Shown here in pieces: positions 1-6,466 of a DNA stretch of 10,612 nucleotides. This stretch comes from JALWZX01 sp964506905 (GTDB taxonomy: Bacteria; Patescibacteriota; WWE3; 2-01-FULL-39-13), in the NCBI GenBank assembly GCA_964506905.1, contig CAZDNW010000045.1:1-10612 (forward strand), read 5' to 3'. A program made the translations under genes and the position numbers. Within the stretch, counting starts at the first letter, position 1, and each line of letters starts with the position of its first letter. The notes beneath the pieces were generated by a model that was not told the DNA's origin, ran no database searches, and was given only the letters and a program-made list of their open reading frames with translations.

Positions 1-54
1 AGAAGCTATGACAACAAGAGTGTAAGAAATTGCATTCTTAATTTTTTGATTCAT
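1..54 (-). CDS. Partial gene: N-terminus of a membrane or exported protein
   Basis: An ATG at 54-52 on the minus strand opens a frame of 18 codons that runs off the left edge without a stop. The peptide begins MNQKIKNAIS and continues YTLVVIAS: a short Lys/Asn-rich head followed by a hydrophobic run, as in a signal peptide or N-terminal membrane anchor. No SD lies upstream (the bases before the ATG are A/T only), which is normal for this window. The product cannot be identified from 18 residues. The start is inferred only from the charge-then-hydrophobic pattern, so this is a modest call. Confidence 0.45.
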   Translation of the reverse strand, partial: MNQKIKNAISYTLVVIAS

Positions 55-241
55 TTTTAATTATTAGACAGGGATTAACAAAACAAGAAGAGTAGGGCAT
101 GTATAAAAATACTCTTACAAATAATCAACAATAATAAACTATTGTAATAAATTGTTACTTGAAGTATAGTCTGAATTATCTGTAAAATCAAGTCTTACCA
201 CAGTATATTATCGGCACCAAGCAAAATAACCTATAATATAC

Positions 242-269
242 TTGACAAATTGCAAAATTATGGTAATAC
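242..269 (+). promoter_or_regulatory. Sigma-70-type promoter for the 292-738 gene
   Basis: A perfect -35 TTGACA (242-247), 16 bp spacer and -10 TAATAC (264-269) preceded by TGG, an extended -10 (TGnTAATAC). This is the best promoter match in the window. The expected transcript start is near 276, giving a leader of about 16 nt to the TTG at 292 or 31 nt to the ATG at 307. A second A/T box, TATATA at 276-281, lies where a near-leaderless start at 292 would need it. Confidence 0.6.
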
Positions 270-291
270 TTGTTGTATATAAGTATTTATT

Positions 292-738
292 TTGCCCGAT
301 AGTATAATGTCAGAAGTTGTAGAAACAGGAGCACAACCGAACAGTACGGTAGTAAGAGGAAACTCATTCCCTGATTCCTTTCAAGGTAGAGGTCCTGAAG
401 GTGCTGTTGGTTCTAGCGGTTTTGAGGCGTTTGTACAACAAGCACCAGTAGTATCCCTCGGTAAGGGTGAATCTGCTAATGCGCAAGTTCGTCCCGTTAA
501 TGTTGAACAAGCCGATACACAAGGGCCTGTACATGTGAATACTCAAAAAGGTGTTCAAGGTATAAACACTAGAAATGGTAATATTGCAGAAGAAGTTCTT
601 AAACAACCATCAATTATGAGTTTGGTTCGAAATGCGTTCAGGCGTTTACATAAAGCATTATTAGGAGCTACAACAACTTGGAGCGATTTACTTAAAATAA
701 TGAATGGGCAAAAACCCCCAACCCCAACTCCAGCCTAA
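292..738 (+). CDS. Small disordered protein sharing a motif with the downstream ATPase
   Basis: No family recognised. The frame starts at TTG (292) or, more conventionally, at ATG (307, giving MSEVVETG); the TTG start would give MPDS, resembling the MPNH starts of two other genes here. The protein is low in hydrophobics and rich in Gly, Gln, Val, Asn and Ser over its first 100 residues, so probably disordered, with no signal peptide or membrane segment. Residues 65-70 read QVRPVN, a peptide found again in the N-terminal tail of the ATPase at 1416. The C-terminal third (about 105-135) has a basic, probably helical stretch (SLVRNAFRRLHKALLG) and ends in a Pro/Thr tail. The consensus promoter just upstream and the convergent neighbour 3 bp away support a real gene. 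It may partner the ATPase, but this is inference. Confidence 0.7.
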   Translation: MPDSIMSEVVETGAQPNSTVVRGNSFPDSFQGRGPEGAVGSSGFEAFVQQAPVVSLGKGESANAQVRPVNVEQADTQGPVHVNTQKGVQGINTRNGNIAEEVLKQPSIMSLVRNAFRRLHKALLGATTTWSDLLKIMNGQKPPTPTPA

Positions 739-741
739 TAA

Positions 742-1272
742 TTAAAATCCAACACCAAATATAAAATCACCTACAAATAATATAATTGCTATTAATATAA
801 TTGCGGTTTCTGATATAAACAAAGGCCCCATTTTTTTTACAATTTCTTTTGCTCGTTTTCTTTCCATTTGTTTTGGTTTGTGTGTCTTAATAGGGTACAA
901 CCAATTTATTTGTTTATGAGGTGTTTCAGGTTGAATTCCTGCTTTATATAAAATATATTGAATTTCGTCTAAAACTAAATGAAATAACATTGTAGCTAGT
1001 AGTATTGCTTTTAATTCAACCGAAGTGTTTTTAAATAGAGTAAACGAAAAAATTCCCCATAATATTAAAATCCCAAAAGGTGTATGTGTAATAAAACTAT
1101 GATGTGTTTCGCCTTTCTTACCAAATATTCGACCAATCAAATAGTCAAAATCAATTATATTTGCAAATATCAATATTAAAACAGTTTGTTGAAGTGTTGT
1201 TTCAATGTTAAATATCCAAGATGCCAATACAATTATTATGTATGTAAAAGAAATATGACCTAATGGTGACAT
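742..1272 (-). CDS. YdjM/DUF457-like membrane-bound metal-dependent hydrolase
   Basis: 176 aa, an integral membrane protein with about four hydrophobic segments (roughly 7-22, 28-40, 66-80 and 153-175). It carries the polar residues expected of the inner-membrane YdjM/DUF457 family: H6 in LGHISF, an acidic pair D41/D43 in IDFDYL, H57-H58 then H63 in THHSFITHTP, and H98/D102 in LFHLVLDE. These would form a metal site at the membrane surface. In E. coli, YdjM is LexA-regulated and its substrate is unknown; nothing here shows LexA control. A basic cytosolic loop (KTHKPKQMERKRAKE) precedes the last helix. The ATG at 1272 has no SD. The gene converges on the 292-738 gene with 3 bp between stops and diverges from the ATPase gene. 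Family assignment rests on motif order only. Confidence 0.75.
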   Translation of the reverse strand: MSPLGHISFTYIIIVLASWIFNIETTLQQTVLILIFANIIDFDYLIGRIFGKKGETHHSFITHTPFGILILWGIFSFTLFKNTSVELKAILLATMLFHLVLDEIQYILYKAGIQPETPHKQINWLYPIKTHKPKQMERKRAKEIVKKMGPLFISETAIILIAIILFVGDFIFGVGF

Positions 1273-1299
1273 TTTTAACTTAATTAATTAAACTTATAT

Positions 1300-1328
1300 A
1301 TAGTAGCATAAAGAAATCTAAGTGAGAA
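1300..1328 (-). promoter_or_regulatory. Probable promoter of the YdjM-like gene
   Basis: On the minus strand, TGC then TACTAT (1305-1300) forms an extended -10, with a weak -35 TTCTCA (1328-1323) at 17 bp spacing. The expected transcript start near 1293 leaves a leader of about 21 nt without SD, containing the A/T palindrome TTAATTAATTAA. Confidence 0.4.
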
Positions 1329-1378
1329 TAACAGTAAATATACTTGTTGAAAATGTTAGATTTTTAAGTATTATTCGA

Positions 1379-1406
1379 TTTGTATAGAAAATTTTTGTGT
1401 TAGAAT
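1379..1406 (+). promoter_or_regulatory. Extended -10 promoter of the ATPase gene, near-leaderless
   Basis: -10 TAGAAT (1401-1406) preceded by TGT (1398-1400) gives an extended -10; a weak -35 TTTGTA sits at 1379-1384 with 16 bp spacing. Using the -10 to start distance seen at rnpB in this window (RNA begins 7 nt past the -10), transcription would start near 1413, only about 3 nt before the ATG at 1416. There is no room for an SD. Confidence 0.5.
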
Positions 1407-1415
1407 AAAATTACC

Positions 1416-4064
1416 ATGCCCAACCACCTTAGTCAGGCTACTACAAATCAAGCAAAAGAAGTTCGAAAGGTTAATCCCGTTGTTCAAGTTCGTCCTGTAA
1501 ATTCACAAAATACTGCAAGTGACGATGCAATACAACCAGTACCAACAGGTAAAACCCCACAAGTTAATCATGTAAATCCGACAACTAATCATGTCCAAAC
1601 AAATACTAATACACAAACGGTTCAACATGTTGCAGTGCTACCAACACAAGAACCGCCAACGATGTTAGAACAAGTATTCCATTATTCTATAATTGCTGTT
1701 ATTTTACTGTTATTTTTTGCATTGCTAGGGGTAACTATTTATTTCGGCATTAAATTTTATTTGTTTTTTTTAAGATTTAGAAACCGTTCAAGATCTTTGC
1801 AAGATAAAGTATTTTTACACATTCAAATTCCAGAAGAAGTAGAAATTGAAAACGCAGCAGTTGAGCAGTTATACACAAGTTTTTACGGTATCAGAAAAAG
1901 TGGATTCAAAAATTCACTAAAAGAACAAGATCACATATCGTTTGAAATCGTAGGTACGGGTGATTCAATAGATTTTTATGCTGTTGCACCTAAACATCTT
2001 GCTCATTTAGTAGAAAAACAAATTAATGCTGTATGGGCGGATGCCGAAGTGAATATTACTGAGCCCTGGAATATTTGGGAAAACGAAGGTGTTGTAGAGT
2101 TTTCTTCACTTGTTCAAAAGAAGGCCCCTTATTTCCCGATAAATACATATGAAGATATGAAAACGGATTCAATGGCTGTAATTACATCCGTAATGAGTAA
2201 ATTAAGAGAAGGTGAAGGTTTGGCATATCAAATGATAATAAGACCAGCAACAAATAAATGGCAAGAAGAGGGAAAGAAATACATACAAGATTTTGTTAAA
2301 AAGCATAATGCAACAGATAGTGAGGGCAAACCAAAAGGTCCTAGAATGTCTAGGGTAGATGAGGATAATTTAGCTAAAATTGGTGAAAAAATAAATAAAG
2401 TCGGTTTTGAAACTGTTATCAGGTTGGTTTCTGTAGCTCCTGATGAAGCGTCAGCAAAAGTAAATTTAACTAATTTAGAAAGAGCGTTTGGACAATTTGA
2501 AAATCCAACTTTTAATTCATTAAAAAAAGCAAAAAACAGATTTGAACAGTACTTTGTTGTTAGTTTTTTAGCTAGAATGTTTCCAGTTGTTGGTGAAGTA
2601 AATTTGCCGTTTGGAATTCCCAAAATTTTAAAAAAAGAGTGGTATAAAGGTTGGAGTATCTTTAATACAGCAGAATTGGCAACTTTATGGCATTTGCCAA
2701 ATAAAGATGTAAGAACACCTAAGATTAATTGGTTAAGAAGTAAGGGGTCAGCTGCACCTATTGAGCTTCCCGATAGTGGTATGTATATTGGGTTTTCTGA
2801 ATTTAGGGGGCAAAGAGTTGATGTATTTATGACCGATGAAGATAGAAGAAGGCATATGTATATATTAGGTACTACTGGTGTTGGTAAGTCTGTTCTTATG
2901 AAAATGATGGCAATTCAGGATATAAAGGCAGGTAAAGGTGTTGCGTTTATCGACCCGCACGGCGAAGCTGTTAATGACATTGTTCAAATGATTCCAGAAG
3001 AAAGAATTGATGATGTTATATATTTTGATCCAGCAAGTGATAGGCCAATGGGTTTAAATATATTAGATGTTAAGACGGAGAAAGAAAAAGATATTGTTAT
3101 TAACAAGTTTATTGATATGTTATATGAGCTTTACGACCCTAATAGACAAGGTATAATGGGTCCGCAATTAGAGCGTGCATTACGTAATTGTATGCTTACA
3201 GTTATGAGTAAACCGGGTGGTAGTTTAGTGGAAGTCGTTCGTTTACTTACCGATGAGAATTTTCATAAAGAATACTTAGATTATATAAAAGACCCATTGG
3301 TTGTTCGATATTGGACAGATGAAGTTGCAAATACAACCAAATCAAGAAAGGGTGAAGTGATGGGTTATTTTGTATCTAAATTAGATAGATTCGTTACAGA
3401 AAAAACAATGCGTTATATGTTAGGGCAGGCAAAATCTGCATTTGATTTGCAGGATGTAATGGATAATAAAAAGATTCTATTGGCTGATTTATCTAAAGGT
3501 AAATTAGGTGCAGAAAATTCAAAGTTTTTAGGTTTATTAATTGTTCCGCGAATATTAGCGTCCGCTTTTGCTAGAGTCGAAAAGATAGAAAAAGGGCAAG
3601 AGCTAGAAGATTTTTATCTATACATTGATGAGTTCCAAAATTATACAACACCTGATATTGAAACAATTTTATCCGAAGCTAGAAAATATAAATTAAACCT
3701 TGCTGTTGCCAACCAGTTTATAGGGCAATTGCCTGAAGGTGTTAAAGATGCAATTTTCGGTAATGTAGGTAGTATGGCTATATTTAGGGTTGGTACTGAT
3801 GATGCGGAATATTTAGAAAAGTATTTTGATCCTACATTTACAAAAACTGATTTAATGAATAACAAAATAGGTAGAGCATATATGAAAATGCTTGTAAAAG
3901 GACAGCCATCCCCACCTTTTGCAATGAAAACCGACTGGGATATGTATACCTCATTAGACAGAAACAAAGAAAGAGGTGAGAGAATAAAAGAGTTGAGCAG
4001 GCAAAAATATGGTAGAAATAGGTTTATAGTCGAGCAAGAAATAAAAGCGAGAAGTAATCTTTAA
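1416..4064 (+). CDS. Membrane-anchored VirB4/VirD4-like (TraG/HerA-type) type IV secretion ATPase
   Basis: 882 aa. Residues 1-82 are polar and disordered, rich in Gln, Asn, Val and Thr, with QVRPVN at 24-29 and related QVNHVN/NHVQ/QHV pieces. About 90-120 is one long hydrophobic segment (one or two helices) followed by basic RFRNRSRS. A mixed alpha/beta region (about 130-450) precedes the ATPase core: Walker A GTTGVGKS at 485-492, FIDPHGE shortly after, Walker B YIDEFQ at 736-741, and NQFIGQL from 766, as in VirD4/TraG and VirB4 proteins that hydrolyse ATP to move DNA or protein through an envelope channel. No other virB or tra gene lies in the window, so partners and substrate are unknown. 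Translation starts without SD. A VirD4-like coupling protein and a VirB4-like motor cannot be told apart from motifs alone. The single basic flank suggests a cytosolic C-terminus. Confidence 0.88.
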   Translation: MPNHLSQATTNQAKEVRKVNPVVQVRPVNSQNTASDDAIQPVPTGKTPQVNHVNPTTNHVQTNTNTQTVQHVAVLPTQEPPTMLEQVFHYSIIAVILLLFFALLGVTIYFGIKFYLFFLRFRNRSRSLQDKVFLHIQIPEEVEIENAAVEQLYTSFYGIRKSGFKNSLKEQDHISFEIVGTGDSIDFYAVAPKHLAHLVEKQINAVWADAEVNITEPWNIWENEGVVEFSSLVQKKAPYFPINTYEDMKTDSMAVITSVMSKLREGEGLAYQMIIRPATNKWQEEGKKYIQDFVKKHNATDSEGKPKGPRMSRVDEDNLAKIGEKINKVGFETVIRLVSVAPDEASAKVNLTNLERAFGQFENPTFNSLKKAKNRFEQYFVVSFLARMFPVVGEVNLPFGIPKILKKEWYKGWSIFNTAELATLWHLPNKDVRTPKINWLRSKGSAAPIELPDSGMYIGFSEFRGQRVDVFMTDEDRRRHMYILGTTGVGKSVLMKMMAIQDIKAGKGVAFIDPHGEAVNDIVQMIPEERIDDVIYFDPASDRPMGLNILDVKTEKEKDIVINKFIDMLYELYDPNRQGIMGPQLERALRNCMLTVMSKPGGSLVEVVRLLTDENFHKEYLDYIKDPLVVRYWTDEVANTTKSRKGEVMGYFVSKLDRFVTEKTMRYMLGQAKSAFDLQDVMDNKKILLADLSKGKLGAENSKFLGLLIVPRILASAFARVEKIEKGQELEDFYLYIDEFQNYTTPDIETILSEARKYKLNLAVANQFIGQLPEGVKDAIFGNVGSMAIFRVGTDDAEYLEKYFDPTFTKTDLMNNKIGRAYMKMLVKGQPSPPFAMKTDWDMYTSLDRNKERGERIKELSRQKYGRNRFIVEQEIKARSNL

Positions 4065-4081
4065 ATAAAATTTACAAGAGT

Positions 4082-4101
4082 AACATATTGAGTGATATGT
4101 T
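4082..4101 (+). terminator. Weak hairpin after the ATPase gene
   Basis: AACATAT (4082-4088) and ATATGTT (4095-4101) form a perfect 7-bp inverted repeat with a 6-nt loop, 18 nt past the stop codon, followed by only a short T run. It overlaps the -35 region of the next promoter, so it could equally be an operator, or chance in A/T-rich DNA. Confidence 0.3.
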
Positions 4102-4120
4102 TTACCATTTGTGATATAAT
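4092..4120 (+). promoter_or_regulatory. Strong extended -10 promoter of the exported coiled-coil gene
   Basis: Consensus TATAAT at 4115-4120 preceded by TGA (4112-4114), a perfect extended -10. The -35 position 17 bp upstream (GTGATA, 4092-4097) is poor, as is usual when an extended -10 carries the activity. Expected start near 4127, leaving a leader of about 49 nt, the longest in the window that carries an SD. Confidence 0.6.
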
Positions 4121-4160
4121 CTAAGGTGTTGATAAAAAGATATCGGACAGGCAATCTCGT

Positions 4161-4170
4161 AGGAGGTGAT
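4161..4170 (+). promoter_or_regulatory. Perfect 10-nt Shine-Dalgarno sequence
   Basis: AGGAGGTGAT lies 5 nt before the ATG at 4176 and is an exact complement of the usual 16S rRNA 3' end (ATCACCTCCT). It fixes the start of the 4176 gene. It is the only SD of any strength before a gene in this window; every other gene start lacks one. Confidence 0.85.
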
Positions 4171-4175
4171 ACTGA

Positions 4176-4943
4176 ATGCCATCTAAAAATGATAATCTTT
4201 TCTTGAATCTATTTCTTGTATTATTCTTAATGATTGGAGTTTTTGCGACAGTTTTTGCTGTTACATCAACAAAAAACCCAAATGCTGACGCAGCTCGAGA
4301 TAGATATGCAGGAAACTCATATGTAAATCCCAAAGATTACGAAGGAATAAAAGCAAATGCTATGAACCGTTCAGATGCAGCGAAATCAAGAGCAGATTTT
4401 GCACAAAAGAGAGCAAACTCTGCAAGAAACAATAATGGGTCATTTGATTCTGGCATGGCACCAATGCCAATACCAATGCCAAGTCAAGGTGATGAAAAAT
4501 CAATTGTAAATGCATGTAACGATTTAGTAGCGAAATATAAAGCTGAACTTAATAACTATGATTCAAGAAAAGACGAAGCAAAAGCAAGGTACGACCAAGC
4601 AAAAGCAAACGCATTAGCATTATTAGATACAGCTGACGAGATGGGTTATGATACATCAGAAGCAAGAACTGCAATTAGCGACATAGACGCCAAAGTTGTA
4701 GCACTAGAATCTGAAGTGGACTCATTAGTTGCAAAATGGAAGAATAAAAAGATTGATTGTAACGACACTGATTCCTATGCAGAGGTTCAGGCAGAACTTA
4801 GAACTGACATGGCAACAGTTAGAAATGATGTCATGGAAATCAGATCAGAAATCAGAGAAGTTATAGAATCTTTAAAACTTCAAGTCAATGTATCAAATGT
4901 AAATGCTGATAACCTTGGTGGACCTGGTCATGAAGATTGGTAA
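4176..4943 (+). CDS. Highly expressed exported coiled-coil protein, unknown family
   Basis: 255 aa. Residues 8-29 are a hydrophobic signal or anchor helix after a short charged head; a possible cleavage site follows VFA (26-28). Residues 35-88 are Ala/Asn/Arg-rich and helical, then a Met/Pro linker MAPMPIPMP (94-102), then long helical heptad-like stretches (about 108-190 and 198-236) consistent with coiled coil. There are only two cysteines, C114 and C195, flanking the first coil, and they could form a disulphide. The tail is Gly/Asp-rich. No family recognised. Expression signals are exceptional: consensus extended -10, perfect SD and a strong terminator, with its own transcription unit. This points to an abundant surface or periplasm-like structural protein, by inference. 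It lies directly after the secretion-type ATPase but is not co-transcribed by sequence evidence. Confidence 0.85.
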   Translation: MPSKNDNLFLNLFLVLFLMIGVFATVFAVTSTKNPNADAARDRYAGNSYVNPKDYEGIKANAMNRSDAAKSRADFAQKRANSARNNNGSFDSGMAPMPIPMPSQGDEKSIVNACNDLVAKYKAELNNYDSRKDEAKARYDQAKANALALLDTADEMGYDTSEARTAISDIDAKVVALESEVDSLVAKWKNKKIDCNDTDSYAEVQAELRTDMATVRNDVMEIRSEIREVIESLKLQVNVSNVNADNLGGPGHEDW

Positions 4944-4958
4944 ATTTTTGTGATTGAT

Positions 4959-5016
4959 AATAGATAAAGCCGACAGCGCGCTGTATTTATGCAGCTATGT
5001 TGTCGGTTTATCTATT
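4959..5016 (+). terminator. Large rho-independent terminator with a nested hairpin
   Basis: AATAGATAAA plus CCGACA (4959-4975, bulged G at 4969) pairs with TGTCGG plus TTTATCTATT (5001-5016), a stem of 16 bp. Nested inside is GCTGTA/TGCAGC (4980-4985 and 4990-4995) with a TTTA loop. T-rich sequence follows (TATTTATTTT spans the end of the stem). The stem also contains the palindrome CAGCGCGCTG (4974-4983), unusually G/C-rich here. The A-rich left arm makes it potentially bidirectional. Confidence 0.8.
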
Positions 5017-5033
5017 TATTTTAGACTACCTTA

Positions 5034-5062
5034 TTGTTAATGTTAATCTATTTGTATACAAT
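5034..5062 (+). promoter_or_regulatory. Promoter of tRNA-Ser
   Basis: -35 TTGTTA (5034-5039), 17 bp spacer, -10 TACAAT (5057-5062). Expected start near 5069, 10 nt before the mature tRNA. The tRNA-Ala promoter in this window has the same -35 hexamer. Confidence 0.6.
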
Positions 5063-5078
5063 ATTACAAGTTAACTAA

Positions 5079-5166
5079 GGAGGGGTGCGAGAGTGGACTA
5101 ATCGGCTGGTCTTGAAAACCATGCGACCTTCGGGTCACGTGGGTTCGAATCCCACCCCCTCCGCCA
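5079..5166 (+). tRNA. tRNA-Ser(UGA)
   Basis: 88 nt with encoded CCA. Acceptor GGAGGGG (5079-5085) pairs with CCCCTCC, discriminator G, then CCA. The anticodon loop CTTGAAA gives anticodon TGA. The long variable arm GACC-TTCG-GGTC and a perfect T-stem GTGGG/CCCAC mark a class II serine tRNA. The top pair of the anticodon stem (C with T) is mismatched; the other four pair. The 5209 gene follows in the same direction 42 nt later with no clear terminator between. Confidence 0.96.
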
Positions 5167-5170
5167 TTTT

Positions 5171-5179
5171 TGTTATATA
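5171..5179 (+). promoter_or_regulatory. Possible extended -10 for the 5209 gene
   Basis: TGT then TATATA (5174-5179) just after tRNA-Ser would start a transcript near 5186 with a leader of about 23 nt without SD. No -35 is visible because that position lies inside the tRNA. Read-through from the tRNA promoter is the alternative. Confidence 0.35.
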
Positions 5180-5208
5180 TTGAATTCCCCTTTATTTATG
5201 TGTAACAT

Positions 5209-5985
5209 ATGATTATGAAATCAAATAAACTGTTATCAACCATATTCGTATTAATAATTGCTAGTGCTTTATTTTTAGCTTATGTAACCCCGTCTTATGC
5301 TTATTGGGAAGTCTTTGGCCTTAAAATTCCAACTAATTTTGGTGAATTTAAAACACTGATTTTGGTTAATAAACAAGAAGATTCAACTAAAACAGAAGAA
5401 GAGATGAAAGAACGAATTCAACAAGCAGAAGAATTTAAAGAAAAACTTGAAGACGGTGAAATTAATCAAGAACAAATTAAAAAAGAAATAGAAAAAAAGG
5501 CAAATGAAATAAAAGAAAATCAAGATAGTGTAGAGGATAATAACCAAGACAATACAGGACAAAAGAAAGTTCAAACTGAAACTAAAAATTATGCAAAAGA
5601 AGGTTTATTAAATGATGAACTTACATTTAAAGCATCAGAGATTGAATCACTACTTGATAAATCATTAGCAGGTAAGACATATTTCAACTACACAGTAAAT
5701 GATACAAAAGTAGAGTTTGAGAATGATAAAGCATATCTAACCTTATATTTAAATGATGGAAAGGCCGTACAATTAGAAATCACATCTAACGGAAATTTAT
5801 TAGAGGTAACAAATGTAAAAGATGTGGGAACAACTAAACTGTCATTCTTTGAAAGTATGGCGTTAAACCAAGGATTAAAATCATTACCATCACTAGTTGA
5901 TAGTTTTGTTCCAGAAGAATACAGAAATAAGATTGAAAGTATTACAATAACACCAGAGGGGATTTCTGTTGATTTAGCAAAGTAG
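5209..5985 (+). CDS. Secreted or surface protein with signal peptide and coiled coil, unknown family
   Basis: 258 aa from ATG 5209 (an ATG at 5215 is an equally good start). A classical signal peptide: basic head KSNK, hydrophobic core about 8-26, and cleavage motif SYA before Y32. After a short segment, residues about 58-105 are a very charged Glu/Lys/Gln coiled coil, then an Asn/Gln-rich linker, then a domain (about 128-258) whose alternating pattern suggests mixed alpha/beta structure (TYFNYTVNDTKVEFEND, AYLTLYLNDGKAVQLEI). No cysteines and no sorting motif or C-terminal membrane anchor. No family recognised. There is no SD. It sits between tRNA-Ser and rnpB, and the rnpB promoter lies in its last codons. 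Exported coiled-coil protein is as far as the sequence allows. Confidence 0.85.
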   Translation: MIMKSNKLLSTIFVLIIASALFLAYVTPSYAYWEVFGLKIPTNFGEFKTLILVNKQEDSTKTEEEMKERIQQAEEFKEKLEDGEINQEQIKKEIEKKANEIKENQDSVEDNNQDNTGQKKVQTETKNYAKEGLLNDELTFKASEIESLLDKSLAGKTYFNYTVNDTKVEFENDKAYLTLYLNDGKAVQLEITSNGNLLEVTNVKDVGTTKLSFFESMALNQGLKSLPSLVDSFVPEEYRNKIESITITPEGISVDLAK

Positions 5986-5998
5986 TATATGCTAATAT
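5969..5998 (+). promoter_or_regulatory. Promoter of rnpB, inside the end of the upstream gene
   Basis: -35 TTGATT (5969-5974), 18 bp spacer, -10 TAATAT (5993-5998) preceded by TGC (5990-5992), an extended -10. RNase P RNA helix P1 begins at 6005, 7 nt past the -10, which calibrates start-site spacing for other promoters here. Confidence 0.65.
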
Positions 5999-6004
5999 AC
6001 TTTT

Positions 6005-6378
6005 GAGCACAGAAAATTCTTGCGTCGATCAGTGTTATCACTGATAGGAAAGTCCAGACAACACAGAGTAGGGTGGGCACGCGAAAGCGTGTCAGCCGTG
6101 TTATCACGGTAATAGTGGCAAGAAGAAGAAATTCTGATTGCACAGCATAGGAATTAACCTATGTTGAGAGGTATAGAGACGAGCTAGTTTCTAAGGCGTT
6201 AAGCTATGAAACTAGAGTGGAACGACCAATCCTCCCTGTTGCAAGGTGCGACCGATCGTTATTAGGTTACTCGCCAATTTGCAATTTGCAAAACGATCAA
6301 AGACACCGCGTAGAGAGATGACGCATAAACATACTTTGTATGTTGATACAGAATCTGGCTTATGAATTTTCTGTGCTC
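6005..6378 (+). ncRNA. rnpB: RNase P RNA (catalytic subunit)
   Basis: About 374 nt. The ends form a perfect 15-bp P1 helix: GAGCACAGAAAATTC (6005-6019) with GAATTTTCTGTGCTC (6364-6378). Conserved cores of bacterial RNase P RNA are present: AGGAAAGTCC (6046-6055) near the 5' end and ACAGAATCTGGCTTAT (6348-6363) near the 3' end, the two strands that build P4 and its surroundings. A GGT in the TTAGGTTACTCGCC region (about 6263-6276) fits the L15 contact with the CCA end of precursor tRNA, matching the three CCA-encoding tRNAs here. The RNA removes 5' leaders from tRNA precursors together with RnpA. The overall layout resembles type A. A same-strand isomerase gene follows 88 nt after the 3' end. 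Confidence 0.96.
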
Positions 6379-6413
6379 ATCAATAAAATTTAGCAAAAGT
6401 TTTTATTTCTACC

Positions 6414-6460
6414 TATAATAAACACAACTTCTAGAAAATTAATAAATTACAATATACAAT
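6414..6460 (+). promoter_or_regulatory. Candidate -10 elements for the PGI/PMI gene
   Basis: Two possible -10 boxes: TATAAT at 6414-6419 (start near 6426, 41-nt leader without SD) and TACAAT at 6455-6460 (start near 6467, exactly the ATG, hence leaderless). Neither has a good -35. The sequence cannot decide between them. Confidence 0.4.
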
Positions 6461-6466
6461 GCAAGT

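Noticed and set aside
88..116. Inverted repeat AAGAGTA/TACTCTT upstream of the left partial gene
   Set aside because: A 7-bp arm with a 15-nt loop in A/T-rich DNA is expected by chance; no promoter element aligns with it clearly.
5383..5574. Minus-strand ORF rich in Phe and Leu opposite the coiled coil
   Set aside because: It is the antisense reading of Lys/Glu-rich codons with no start signals.
5688..6143. Minus-strand ORF across the end of the 5209 gene and rnpB
   Set aside because: It overlaps a convincing secreted protein and the 5' third of RNase P RNA.
6383..6406. ATAAAA/TTTTAT hairpin as rnpB terminator
   Set aside because: Six A/T pairs and a 12-nt loop are too weak to call.
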